Of a DNA stretch of 7,937 nt, positions 1 through 6,340 are shown in pieces (position 1 is the stretch's first letter; every line of letters starts with the position of its first letter). The stretch covers positions 1 through 7,937 of the forward strand of contig PWUP01000078.1 in NCBI GenBank assembly GCA_003562535.1, read 5' to 3'. The position numbers and the translations under genes are program-made. Origin of the DNA: Gammaproteobacteria bacterium. GTDB lineage: Bacteria > Pseudomonadota > Gammaproteobacteria > Competibacterales > Competibacteraceae. A model generated the notes under the pieces. The model was given only the letters and a program-made list of their open reading frames with translations, made no database searches and was not told the origin of the DNA.

Positions 1-437
1 AGATACGCGGCACTGGCCGCCAAGGGCGAGATTTTATCAATGCCGTCGGCAGCCCCCCAAGGTAAGATCGGCGCACTGCGATCCACCGCGCTATGCGACA
101 ACCAGCTTTTGGCGCTGCTGACCAGACGACCGGGCACCCGGGCACCGAGTTGACGCGCCCATTCGCCGGTGATGCCGCTGGGCAGCGCCATGCCGTGCAG
201 GGTCGGTTCAGGCCACGGGAGCTGAGTGTCGCTAGGGGCAAGTTCACCGGTGGCTGGGTGGTAGCGCAGCGAGGGCAATAGGGGTTGTGGAGCCACCTCA
301 CCTGCGGTCACCAGTTGCTCAATCGCCAACAACCGAGTCGTGCGGTCACGGCCACGGGTGTCGGCATAGGCTACCACCGTATGCGTGGTGCCGAGATCGA
401 TGCCGACGATATAGCGAGGGGCGCGACGTTTGGCGAT
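1..437 (-). CDS. Hsp70 family protein B, N-terminal part (runs off left edge)
   Basis: Second Hsp70/actin-fold ATPase of a tandem pair; about 145 N-terminal codons are visible and the rest lies left of base 1. Counting from the ATC at 437-435 as residue 1, the phosphate-1 loop IDLGTTHT is at residues 13-20. A block shared with Hsp70-A (ARQLGARVPGRL, then SAKSWLSH) is at about 94-115. The frame is open to the edge and is the same frame as Hsp70-A, from which only the TAA at 443-441 and one GCC codon separate it. No ATG, GTG or TTG occurs in frame before the loop; the first is a GTG at 377-375, which would delete it. ATC is therefore taken as the provisional start, giving a plausible (M)AKRRAPRYIVGIDLGTT. 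Family knowledge: the second Hsp70 in such DUF2760 cassettes is often much longer (about 900 residues, with DUF3731); this cannot be checked here. Family call is firm; the start is uncertain. Confidence 0.85.
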   Translation of the reverse strand, partial: MAKRRAPRYIVGIDLGTTHTVVAYADTRGRDRTTRLLAIEQLVTAGEVAPQPLLPSLRYHPATGELAPSDTQLPWPEPTLHGMALPSGITGEWARQLGARVPGRLVSSAKSWLSHSAVDRSAPILPWGAADGIDKISPLAASAAY

Positions 438-440
438 GGC

Positions 441-2276
441 TTAATCCCCCCCACGGGTATCAAATTCGACTTTCCACACATCGGTGCCGTCGCGAGTGAC
501 GGCTTCGAGGCGTAGAGTGCCCACTTCACTGAGGGCTGCGCGCAACCGCACTGGGACAATCTCGCCTTGGGCATAGCCTTCAGCCGGAAGCTCGGCGCTG
601 ATCGACTCCAGTTCTTGCAGTTCATCGCCGTGCCAATGTTCCAGGGTGACACCGACCTGATCCTGATGGCGTACCGAAGAGCCAAAGAAGCGAAACCGCA
701 CCGGCTCGCCAACCACCAGACCGAATTCTTCAGGCAATAAATCACCGGCGCTGCCTTCTTCCATGCCAAAGGGCGCGATGCACATGGCTTGCAGCGGCGG
801 GTCCATGCCGGGTACGGCGGGCATGGCGCTTTCGATGCCGACGTAATACGATTTGGCGCTGCCGCCGTGGATTTGTACCCCTTTACCTTGGCGAACCCGA
901 CCGTAATACGCAGCCCCCCGCGCCACCGCAAGGTCTAAATCCGCACCCTGCAATAGCCGCGCTGGAGGCGCATTTTCTGCGGCCAGCCACCGGTTGATAA
1001 TACTCAGCGTGCGTTCGGCCAGCACCGCGCTTTTGAACACGCCACCGTTAAATAACACGGCGGTTGGATGAATAAACTGTGAGCCTTGTGGCGCTTCGAT
1101 GCCCTTGAGCGCCACCCCAGCGTCCAGTTGGCGAGCGAGAAATGCCGCGAGATGGCGGGTGATACCCGCATCTTGCGCATAAGGCAGTCCCAGTTTAGTC
1201 AAGGCGGCTCGGGTGCGGCTTTGCGGTCGTGCTGACGCCTCAATGGCAGGGAAAAACCCGTCCATCAGAGTCAGGGTCACTTGATCGCGGGTCAACTCGC
1301 TTTTCAGCGTTCCGCCGATCAGCTTGGAACTGCGGCTGGGCACCACCACCGGTACTCGGTCTAAATTCGCATCAGCCAGCAACTGCTCCTTAGCCGTGCG
1401 GCAACCGTGCATTAGGGCTTGGAGTTGCCAGTTGTCCAGTGATTTACCCTCGGCGGCCAGCGTGGTGCGCACCTGATGCGCCAGTGCTAAATCCATATTA
1501 TCCCCGCCGAGCAGAATATGGTCACCGACAGCAATCCGGTTTAAGACCAGATTGTCATCATGTTCAGTTACAGCAATCAGGGATAAATCGGTCGTTCCTC
1601 CGCCGACATCAATCACTAGAATAATATCGCCGACTTGCACCTGTTTGCGCCAACCGCCACGGGTGCCCTCGATCCAACTGTAGAGCGCAGCTTGGGGTTC
1701 TTCCAGCAGGGTCAGGTGCTCCAGTCCGACGGATTTCGCCGCCTCAGCGGTGAGCTCACGCGCCGCCGGGTCGAACGAGGCCGGTACGGTCAGCACCACC
1801 TCCTGTTCAGCCAGCGGATGCTGGGGATGGGCGTGATCCCAAGCCGCTCGCAGATAGTCGATGTACAGGGTGCTGGCTTGCAGAGGGGACAGAGGCTTGA
1901 GTTCTTCTGGGGCTTGCAACGGCAGCACCGGTTCACGGCGGTCAATGCCCGGGTGACACAACCAGCTTTTGGCGCTGGCCACTAAGCGAATCGGGGTGCG
2001 CGTGCCGAGCTGGCGCGCCAGGGTGCCGATGGCATATCGATGGTTTTTCTCCCACGGCAACTGCAAATCTGCCTCGTTGAGTTCATCTGGATGGGGTAAA
2101 TAGATGAACGAGGGCAATTGCAGGCGCTCTTCAACCGCACCTGGGGCGGTGAGCTGTGGAATGGGCAGCACCTGCTGGTGTACCATATCGCCGTCTTGGG
2201 TGACCAGCTCAACCCATGACACCACGCTATTGGTAGTGCCCAGATCGATGCCGACGGCGTAACGCGCCGCACTCAT
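441..2276 (-). CDS. Hsp70 family protein A (divergent DnaK-like chaperone, 611 aa)
   Basis: Cytoplasmic Hsp70-type ATPase with a complete actin-like ATPase domain. The phosphate-1 loop IDLGTTNS is at residues 10-17, VLTVPASFD at 161-169, EEPQAA at 192-197, phosphate-2 DVGGGTTDL at 223-231, LGGDNMD at 256-262, and the adenosine-site strand VLFNGGVFKS at 407-416 followed by DLAVARGAAYYG at 448-459. Only about 150 residues follow the ATPase domain. They look beta-rich (for example EPVRFRFFGSS and GEIVPVRLRAAL) and have no EEVD-type tail, so this is not a housekeeping DnaK. The ATG overlaps the DUF2760 stop as ATGA, so translation is probably coupled. No dnaJ or grpE is nearby. Family knowledge: Hsp70 proteins of this kind are commonly encoded next to DUF2760 and a second Hsp70; substrates are unknown to me. 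Family is certain, function open. Confidence 0.95.
   Translation of the reverse strand: MSAARYAVGIDLGTTNSVVSWVELVTQDGDMVHQQVLPIPQLTAPGAVEERLQLPSFIYLPHPDELNEADLQLPWEKNHRYAIGTLARQLGTRTPIRLVASAKSWLCHPGIDRREPVLPLQAPEELKPLSPLQASTLYIDYLRAAWDHAHPQHPLAEQEVVLTVPASFDPAARELTAEAAKSVGLEHLTLLEEPQAALYSWIEGTRGGWRKQVQVGDIILVIDVGGGTTDLSLIAVTEHDDNLVLNRIAVGDHILLGGDNMDLALAHQVRTTLAAEGKSLDNWQLQALMHGCRTAKEQLLADANLDRVPVVVPSRSSKLIGGTLKSELTRDQVTLTLMDGFFPAIEASARPQSRTRAALTKLGLPYAQDAGITRHLAAFLARQLDAGVALKGIEAPQGSQFIHPTAVLFNGGVFKSAVLAERTLSIINRWLAAENAPPARLLQGADLDLAVARGAAYYGRVRQGKGVQIHGGSAKSYYVGIESAMPAVPGMDPPLQAMCIAPFGMEEGSAGDLLPEEFGLVVGEPVRFRFFGSSVRHQDQVGVTLEHWHGDELQELESISAELPAEGYAQGEIVPVRLRAALSEVGTLRLEAVTRDGTDVWKVEFDTRGGD
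446..452 (-). promoter_or_regulatory. G7 run, possible Shine-Dalgarno for Hsp70-B
   Basis: Seven consecutive G on the minus strand lie within the last codons of Hsp70-A. The run ends 8 bases before the ATC proposed as the Hsp70-B start, the usual spacing for a ribosome binding site. It could pair partly with the CCUCC of 16S rRNA, but it is not a good AGGAGG match. Such a run is also prone to sequencing or replication slippage. The role is inferred from position only. Confidence 0.3.
2273..2276 (-). other. ATGA stop/start overlap coupling DUF2760 to Hsp70-A
   Basis: The start codon of Hsp70-A (2276-2274) and the TGA stop of the DUF2760 gene (2275-2273) share bases in an ATGA. This arrangement normally gives termination-reinitiation coupling and so tied production of the two proteins. 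That the two proteins act together is inferred. Confidence 0.8.
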
Positions 2277-2800
2277 AACTCAACCTCGGCTGGAGCAAGA
2301 ATCCGCACATCATGGCCGCGACTGACTCGCGGTAGCTCAATATGGCTGGCTCGCCAGCCGCGATGGGCTAGGCTACCGGTGAACGGCGCTTGGCCGACGA
2401 CATTGCCGCTCAGCCGCCAAGCACTGGCATCAAAGCCGGATTCTAGGGTGATGGACGCCCCTTCAGTCTGTTCGCTGATGGGCTCTAGGGAGAGGTAGCG
2501 TTCCAGCACTTTATTGCAGCCCTCGTGAACCACCCGCACGGCACTACCGATTTCGCCATCCGAATAGCCTTTGATGTCTTCTTGGAGGAAATCAATCAAA
2601 CGCCCTTCTTGTTGCAGCAAGCCCAGCAGTTGCAAGGCGCTATCAGGTGTTGTGGTTTGCAGGGCGGGAGCCGGGGCTGGAGCAGAATCGGCCGCCGGCA
2701 CCGTTGTCGGGTCGAGCAGCCGAGCGGCCAATGTGCTATCGGTCAGACAACGCAGCGCTAAGGCTAGGCGGACAAAAAAACCGGGAGGCGATGGGGGCAT
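2273..2800 (-). CDS. DUF2760 domain protein (175 aa), first gene of the Hsp70 cassette
   Basis: Small protein of unknown biochemical role that matches the DUF2760 family as I know it. Residues 7-30 are a hydrophobic/amphipathic stretch (GFFVRLALALRCL). Residues 31-53 are a Pro/Ala/Thr-rich linker. The conserved domain starts at about residue 55 with ALQLLGLLQQEGRLIDFLQE (55-74) and GYSDGEIGSAVR (78-89), then HEGCNKVLE (92-100). Its C-terminal part contains RLSGNVVG (129-136), HRGWRAS (146-152) and the ending GHDVRILAPAEVEL. The ATG is supported by AGAGGA 9 bases upstream. The gene lies 45 bases after sohB and overlaps Hsp70-A by 4 bases, so it is probably a partner or regulator of the Hsp70 pair; that is inference from context. 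A T7 run at codons 8-9 is a possible slippage site. The N-terminal stretch is short for a confident membrane anchor. Confidence 0.88.
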   Translation of the reverse strand: MPPSPPGFFVRLALALRCLTDSTLAARLLDPTTVPAADSAPAPAPALQTTTPDSALQLLGLLQQEGRLIDFLQEDIKGYSDGEIGSAVRVVHEGCNKVLERYLSLEPISEQTEGASITLESGFDASAWRLSGNVVGQAPFTGSLAHRGWRASHIELPRVSRGHDVRILAPAEVEL

Positions 2801-2809
2801 AGTGATGAA

Positions 2810-2815
2810 TCCTCT
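2810..2815 (-). promoter_or_regulatory. Shine-Dalgarno of the DUF2760 gene
   Basis: AGAGGA on the minus strand, 9 bases before the ATG at 2800-2798. It is the clearest ribosome binding site in the minus-strand gene series. It marks the DUF2760 gene as an independent entry point for ribosomes, unlike the coupled genes on either side. Confidence 0.7.
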
Positions 2816-2845
2816 GAATGGTGTAAAAAGACTATGGTGAATGAT

Positions 2846-3826
2846 CTATCTAAACAACGGATTACGCAATTCCAGAATCTGCCCAGCCTGTTGCAATAGG
2901 CGGGCTGCTAGGGGTTTGCGGGTTTTGCAGATGATTTCGAACAATTCGGCCTCTTGGCTGGCGGCCAATAGGTAATCATCGCTGGTGCGCAGTTCATCGA
3001 CTAGCTGCTTGTCCAGCGCACGGCGACCGTACCAGAACTCGCCGGTGGCGACTTCATCAATCGCCAGTAGCGGGCGGTGTTCGGTAACGAATTCCTTAAA
3101 CAGCGCATGAATGTCTTCCAGATCGGCTTGCATTTTTTGCCGGTCTTCATCGGTGTTTTCGCCAAATAAGGTTAACGTGCGCTTGTAGTCACCGGCAGTG
3201 AGTTGTTCAAAATCGACTTCATTTTTCTTCAGCCAGCGGTGAAAATTCGGCAGTTGGGCAATCACTCCGATGGAGCCAACAATCGCAAACGGCGCGGCGA
3301 TGATGCGGTCAGCCACACAGGCCATTAAATACCCGCCACTGGCGGCGACTTTATCGATGACGACCGTAAGAGGCAGTTGGCGCGCTTTGATGCGCAGCAA
3401 TTGTGAAGCGGCCAGCCCATAGGAATGCACTTGACCACCGGCGCTTTCTAGCCGCAATACGACTTGATCGCCGTTGCGAGCGGTGCTGAGTAGTGCGGTG
3501 ATTTCCTCACGCAAGGCACTGACGGCTGAAGCCCGCATATCACCGATGAAGTTGAGCACAAAGATGCGTGGGCGCTCGTCTTTATGCTTGCGTTGGCGGC
3601 TTTTACGCCAGTGGCGCAAGGCTTTGCGGGGCAACATCGCAGCTTGTAAGCGGGTGGCCATTGCATCGTAATGGGCATTGAGATGACGCACCTCGATGCG
3701 CTCACGACTGCCCTGTCCCGATTGGCGCGCCGACAATGCGGTAATCCCGCCCCAAAGAATCAGTACTGCGGCCACTAAGGTTAAAGCTTTAGCGGCAAAT
3801 AAGGCATATTCAGTTAATAATTCCAT
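2846..3826 (-). CDS. sohB: SohB-type inner-membrane serine peptidase (S49 family, 326 aa)
   Basis: Membrane-anchored Ser/Lys peptidase of the SppA/SohB (S49) family, thought to degrade signal peptides or membrane protein fragments at the inner membrane. Residues 8-31 form one N-terminal membrane segment (LFAAKALTLVAAVLILWGGITALS). A basic, Lys/Arg-rich stretch follows at about 68-86 (KALRHWRKSRQRKHKDERP). The protease domain begins at about residue 87 with IFVLNF. The catalytic serine is Ser163 in DKVAASGGYLMA and the general-base lysine is Lys215 in AGDYKRTLTLFGEN. The ending YGRRALDKQLVDEL is typical of the family. The ATG at 3826 is chosen because MELLTEYALF aligns with the known start of E. 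coli SohB. An in-frame TTG at 3850 would add 8 residues. There is no clear Shine-Dalgarno; the start lies 11 bases after the psd stop, suggesting reinitiation. Length is near the E. coli protein (about 349). Confidence 0.95.
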   Translation of the reverse strand: MELLTEYALFAAKALTLVAAVLILWGGITALSARQSGQGSRERIEVRHLNAHYDAMATRLQAAMLPRKALRHWRKSRQRKHKDERPRIFVLNFIGDMRASAVSALREEITALLSTARNGDQVVLRLESAGGQVHSYGLAASQLLRIKARQLPLTVVIDKVAASGGYLMACVADRIIAAPFAIVGSIGVIAQLPNFHRWLKKNEVDFEQLTAGDYKRTLTLFGENTDEDRQKMQADLEDIHALFKEFVTEHRPLLAIDEVATGEFWYGRRALDKQLVDELRTSDDYLLAASQEAELFEIICKTRKPLAARLLQQAGQILELRNPLFR

Positions 3827-3837
3827 AGGGTTACGTT

Positions 3838-4719
3838 TTAATCTAACCAAGTTGCTAAGGTTTGCCCCATACGCACTGGCGCTTCAGGCTGAATCTGTGG
3901 ATGCCAAGCCAGAGTGTTAGGGCCACTCAGGACAATCACTGTGGAACCCATATTGAAACGTCCTAATTCGGCCCCTCGGTTCAGCGTAATCGGTGCGGAG
4001 CGATAGTCCCAATCGCGGATTTGGGAGCCCAAGGGTGGGGTAATCACCCCTGCCCAGACGGTTTCAATCGAGGCCACATTGATCGCGCCCACTAACACCA
4101 CCACTAAAGGCCCCCGTTGCGTTGTGAAATAGCAGACAAGACGTTCATTACGGGCAAATACATTGGGAATCACCCGTGTGGTCAGCGGTGACACACTGAA
4201 CAACTGACCCGGAATATGGCGCATTGACTGCAACTGTCCCTCAATCGGCATGTGGATGCGGTGATAATCGCGCGGCGATAAATACAAGGTGACAAATGCC
4301 CCGTCGTGCAGTTCAGTCGCTGGCTGTGAGTCACCGCCTAGTAACTCGATCAGGGAGTAATCGCGGCTTTTGGCTTGGAGGATGCGATCACCGGTCAATG
4401 TACCGACTTGACTGACCCGACCATCGACTGGGCAGCACAGTCCTTCAGGACTGAGCGGTCGGGCATCCGGGCGCAACGCTCGGGTAAAAAAAGCGTTAAA
4501 GTGTGGATAGGCGCTGAGATCGGTGGTTGCCGCTTCGTGTCGATTCACTTTGAATAGCGCACAAAACACTCGGATGAAGGCGTTTTTGAACCACGGCTGG
4601 CGGGTGCGGCTGAGCCGGTACACTAACCGGGTACACAGGCGTTGGGGTAATAAGTATTGGGGGATGGTGCGTAACCGGTCACTGAGGCTAGGACCGGCGG
4701 TAGTCTCAGTGGTAGGCAT
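3838..4719 (-). CDS. psd: Phosphatidylserine decarboxylase proenzyme (293 aa)
   Basis: Converts phosphatidylserine to phosphatidylethanolamine at the inner membrane, the last step of PE synthesis. The proenzyme cuts itself before a serine that becomes the pyruvoyl group. Here the site is in FNMGSTVIVL, with Ser259, so the alpha chain would be about 35 residues; E. coli has LGST, and the M for L change is conservative. Other active-site residues visible are Asp99 in CPVDGRVSQ and His153/His156 in SPRDYHRIHMP. LFSVSPLTTRVIPNVFARNER and GAINVASIETVWAGVITPP are typical family blocks. The ATG at 4719 is chosen; a GTG (4728) and a TTG (4743) upstream are in frame but lack a ribosome site and would only add a low-complexity Thr/Ser segment. 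It overlaps the SCO gene by 14 bases and is followed by sohB 11 bases later, so it is probably cotranscribed and translationally coupled. Confidence 0.96.
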   Translation of the reverse strand: MPTTETTAGPSLSDRLRTIPQYLLPQRLCTRLVYRLSRTRQPWFKNAFIRVFCALFKVNRHEAATTDLSAYPHFNAFFTRALRPDARPLSPEGLCCPVDGRVSQVGTLTGDRILQAKSRDYSLIELLGGDSQPATELHDGAFVTLYLSPRDYHRIHMPIEGQLQSMRHIPGQLFSVSPLTTRVIPNVFARNERLVCYFTTQRGPLVVVLVGAINVASIETVWAGVITPPLGSQIRDWDYRSAPITLNRGAELGRFNMGSTVIVLSGPNTLAWHPQIQPEAPVRMGQTLATWLD

Positions 4720-5350
4720 AGTAGTGGTCACGGATGAGATCAAATTCGGCGCTCATGGTGTCGGCGTGTTGGGGTGGGGTGAAAATCGCCTGTAAAGCGC
4801 CATCGGGGTTAATGACTAATACGGTTGAGGAATGGTCAACCAGATAGCGCTCGGGGTCTTCTGGGTTTTCGGGCACTCGATAGAACACTCCGATGGCTTG
4901 CGCAAGCTGGGCAAGTTGTTCCTCTTCTCCGGTTGCGCCTTGGAATTGCGGATTAAAGAACGCGGTGTATTCCGCCAAGCGCTCTGGGGTGTCGCGTTGC
5001 GGATCAACCGAAATCAGTAGGTAGTTGACCTTTTGCGCCGCTTGGCGTTGTTTGAGTTGATGATCGACCACATTTAACTGCGCGAGGGTGAGTGGACAGG
5101 CATCGGGGCAGTAGGTGTAGCCGAAATATACGAATGTCCAATAGCCGGTTAAATCGGCGTTGGTCAGGCTGCGGCCTGTTTGGTGAATCAATTCAAATTC
5201 TGGTAAGGTTCTTGCTTGGGGCAAGTAAATGCCGCTGATTTCCGGTGGCTCAGGCGGTTCAGGTGCAGGGCGTAGTAGGCTATTGCCCAACACGGCACCA
5301 CCGATGACGGCCAGTACCGCCACAAAAATACCTAGTATGCGTTGCGACAT
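4706..5350 (-). CDS. SCO1/SenC family copper-binding thioredoxin-fold protein (214 aa)
   Basis: Membrane-anchored periplasmic protein of the SCO family, which delivers copper to, or reduces the CuA site of, cytochrome c oxidase; some members serve in redox defence instead. Residues 4-26 form an uncleaved N-terminal membrane anchor (RILGIFVAVLAVIGGAVLGNSLL). A Pro/Glu-rich linker (27-38) leads to the thioredoxin fold. All three copper ligands are present: Cys81 and Cys85 in GYTYCPDACPLTL, and His173 in YLVDHSSTVLVI. ISVDPQRDTPERLAEY (113-128) is another family signature. Length is normal. The ATG at 5350 is chosen because it directly precedes the anchor and has a weak GGATG upstream; a TTG at 5362 would add four residues. 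It is the first gene of the minus-strand series, and no cytochrome oxidase gene lies in the window, so its target is not shown. Confidence 0.93.
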   Translation of the reverse strand: MSQRILGIFVAVLAVIGGAVLGNSLLRPAPEPPEPPEISGIYLPQARTLPEFELIHQTGRSLTNADLTGYWTFVYFGYTYCPDACPLTLAQLNVVDHQLKQRQAAQKVNYLLISVDPQRDTPERLAEYTAFFNPQFQGATGEEEQLAQLAQAIGVFYRVPENPEDPERYLVDHSSTVLVINPDGALQAIFTPPQHADTMSAEFDLIRDHYYAYH

Positions 5351-5413
5351 GATGTCATCCAATGTTTGAGTGATCCGCCCAGTTTACCTGAATTGCCGAG
5401 TATAGATGCAGTG
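5351..5413. promoter_or_regulatory. Divergent gap between SCO gene and prmB, probable promoter region
   Basis: These 63 bases are the only space between two divergent gene sets, so promoters in both directions must lie here or inside the flanking genes. On the minus strand TATACT (5404-5399) is a one-mismatch -10 box about 48 bases before the SCO ATG. The matching -35 position, inside prmB, is poor. On the plus strand TATAGA (5401-5406) would place the transcript start almost on the prmB ATG, and no good -35 is seen. No operator or terminator hairpin is evident apart from a short GACAT-G-ATGTC palindrome (5346-5356) over the SCO start codon. Confidence 0.35.
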
Positions 5414-6316
5414 ATGAGCACGAATGACCACAACCTGAGTAACCGTTTAACTACCGTGCGGGATTATATCCGCTGGGGTGCCAGCCAGATGAATGCCGCC
5501 GAGGTGTATTTTGGCCACGGTACCGATAATGCCCTAGACGAAGCGGCCACCTTGGTATTGCACGCTTTGCATCTTCCTCCCGATCTTCCCGAAACCTATT
5601 TCGCGGCGGTATTGACGCCCCAAGAATGTGCGACGGTGCAGGCATTGATTGAGCAACGCATTGCTACCCGCCAGCCTGCTGCGTATTTGACTCGGCGTGC
5701 TTGGTTTATGGGGCTGCCCTTTGAGGTGGATCAGCGGGTATTAGTGCCCCGCTCGCCGATTGCGGAACTCATCGAACGGCAATTTCAGCCGTGGCTGGCA
5801 GACCCAGAAGCGGTGACGGCGATTTTGGATTTATGCACGGGCAGTGGCTGTATCGGCATTGCCTGCGCTTATGCTTTCCCCGAAGCGCATGTGGATTTGG
5901 TGGATATTTCTCCAGAGGCTTTGGAGGTTGCGAGTCTAAATGTGGCTGAACATGGGCTGTATGAGCGGGTGCAGGTGATTGCTTCGGATGTATTCACGGC
6001 CTTACCAGGGCGGCGTTATCCGTTAATCATTTCTAATCCTCCTTATGTGGACGCTGCGGAATACGCATCCCTGCCAGCAGAGTACCGGCACGAACCGGCA
6101 CTTGGCCTGCAGGCCGGTACTGATGGTTTAGAGATAGTTCGGCAAATTCTTGACCAAGCGGGTGATTATCTGACCGAAGACGGTTGGCTGGTGGTGGAAG
6201 TGGGCAGCAGTCAAGCGGCATTGTTAGCCGCTTACCCCGATTTGCCGTTTATTTGGCCAGAATTTGAGCGTGGGGGAGAGGGGGTGTTTTTACTGCCCGC
6301 TGCGGCGTTGCGTTGA
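5414..6316 (+). CDS. prmB: Ribosomal protein L3 N5-glutamine methyltransferase (300 aa)
   Basis: SAM-dependent methyltransferase that methylates a glutamine side chain of ribosomal protein L3 in the cytoplasm. An N-terminal helical domain includes YFGHGTDNALDEA (32-44), typical of PrmB rather than the release-factor enzyme PrmC. RVLVPRSPIAELI (108-120) links to the Rossmann fold. Motif I is ILDLCTGSGCIGIACAYAFP (137-156), the acidic ribose-binding residue is in LVDISPEAL (162-170), and the catalytic NPPY is at 208-211, followed by VDA. YRHEPALGLQAGTDGL (224-239) and FERGGEGVFLL near the end are family blocks. The ATG at 5414 is chosen because the E. coli protein begins shortly before its equivalent of TVRDYIRW; an in-frame TTG at 5342 would run back into the SCO gene. 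No strong Shine-Dalgarno is visible. The usual gammaproteobacterial neighbour aroC does not follow. Confidence 0.96.
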   Translation: MSTNDHNLSNRLTTVRDYIRWGASQMNAAEVYFGHGTDNALDEAATLVLHALHLPPDLPETYFAAVLTPQECATVQALIEQRIATRQPAAYLTRRAWFMGLPFEVDQRVLVPRSPIAELIERQFQPWLADPEAVTAILDLCTGSGCIGIACAYAFPEAHVDLVDISPEALEVASLNVAEHGLYERVQVIASDVFTALPGRRYPLIISNPPYVDAAEYASLPAEYRHEPALGLQAGTDGLEIVRQILDQAGDYLTEDGWLVVEVGSSQAALLAAYPDLPFIWPEFERGGEGVFLLPAAALR

Positions 6317-6340
6317 GTGTATAGTAGAGAGTGAGTTGAG

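Noticed and set aside
446..452. Frameshift at the G7 run as explanation for the missing Hsp70-B start
   Set aside because: Hsp70-A and Hsp70-B are already in one frame; adding or removing one base would lead into a frame that encodes neither protein.
371..931. 186-codon minus-strand open frame across the Hsp70-A/Hsp70-B joint
   Set aside because: It overlaps both Hsp70 frames in a different phase, has no recognisable domain, and is a shadow of GC-rich coding sequence.
1635..1985. 116-codon plus-strand open frame antisense to Hsp70-A
   Set aside because: Composition follows the antisense of a well-conserved ATPase domain and no family or ribosome site is recognisable.
2801..2872. Possible internal promoter before the DUF2760 gene (CATAGT-like -10 with a TTGTTT-like -35)
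   Set aside because: The -10 matches only 4 of 6 bases and the -35 only 3 of 6, with 15-base spacing; no heat-shock sigma-32 pattern is visible.
3827..3850. TTG start that would extend SohB by 8 residues; similar TTG extensions exist for psd (4743), the SCO gene (5362) and prmB (5342)
   Set aside because: In each case a downstream ATG fits the family start better and the added residues are not family-like.
6081..6121. Perfect 9-base inverted repeat (AGTACCGGC and GCCGGTACT) with a 23-base loop
   Set aside because: It lies inside prmB in codons for the conserved EYRHEPALGLQAGTDGL block, has no T-tract, and is best explained by coding constraint.
6317..6340. Terminator or attachment site between prmB and the DUF262 gene
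   Set aside because: The 24 bases hold no hairpin, T-run, tRNA end or direct repeat that I can see, only a probable ribosome binding site.
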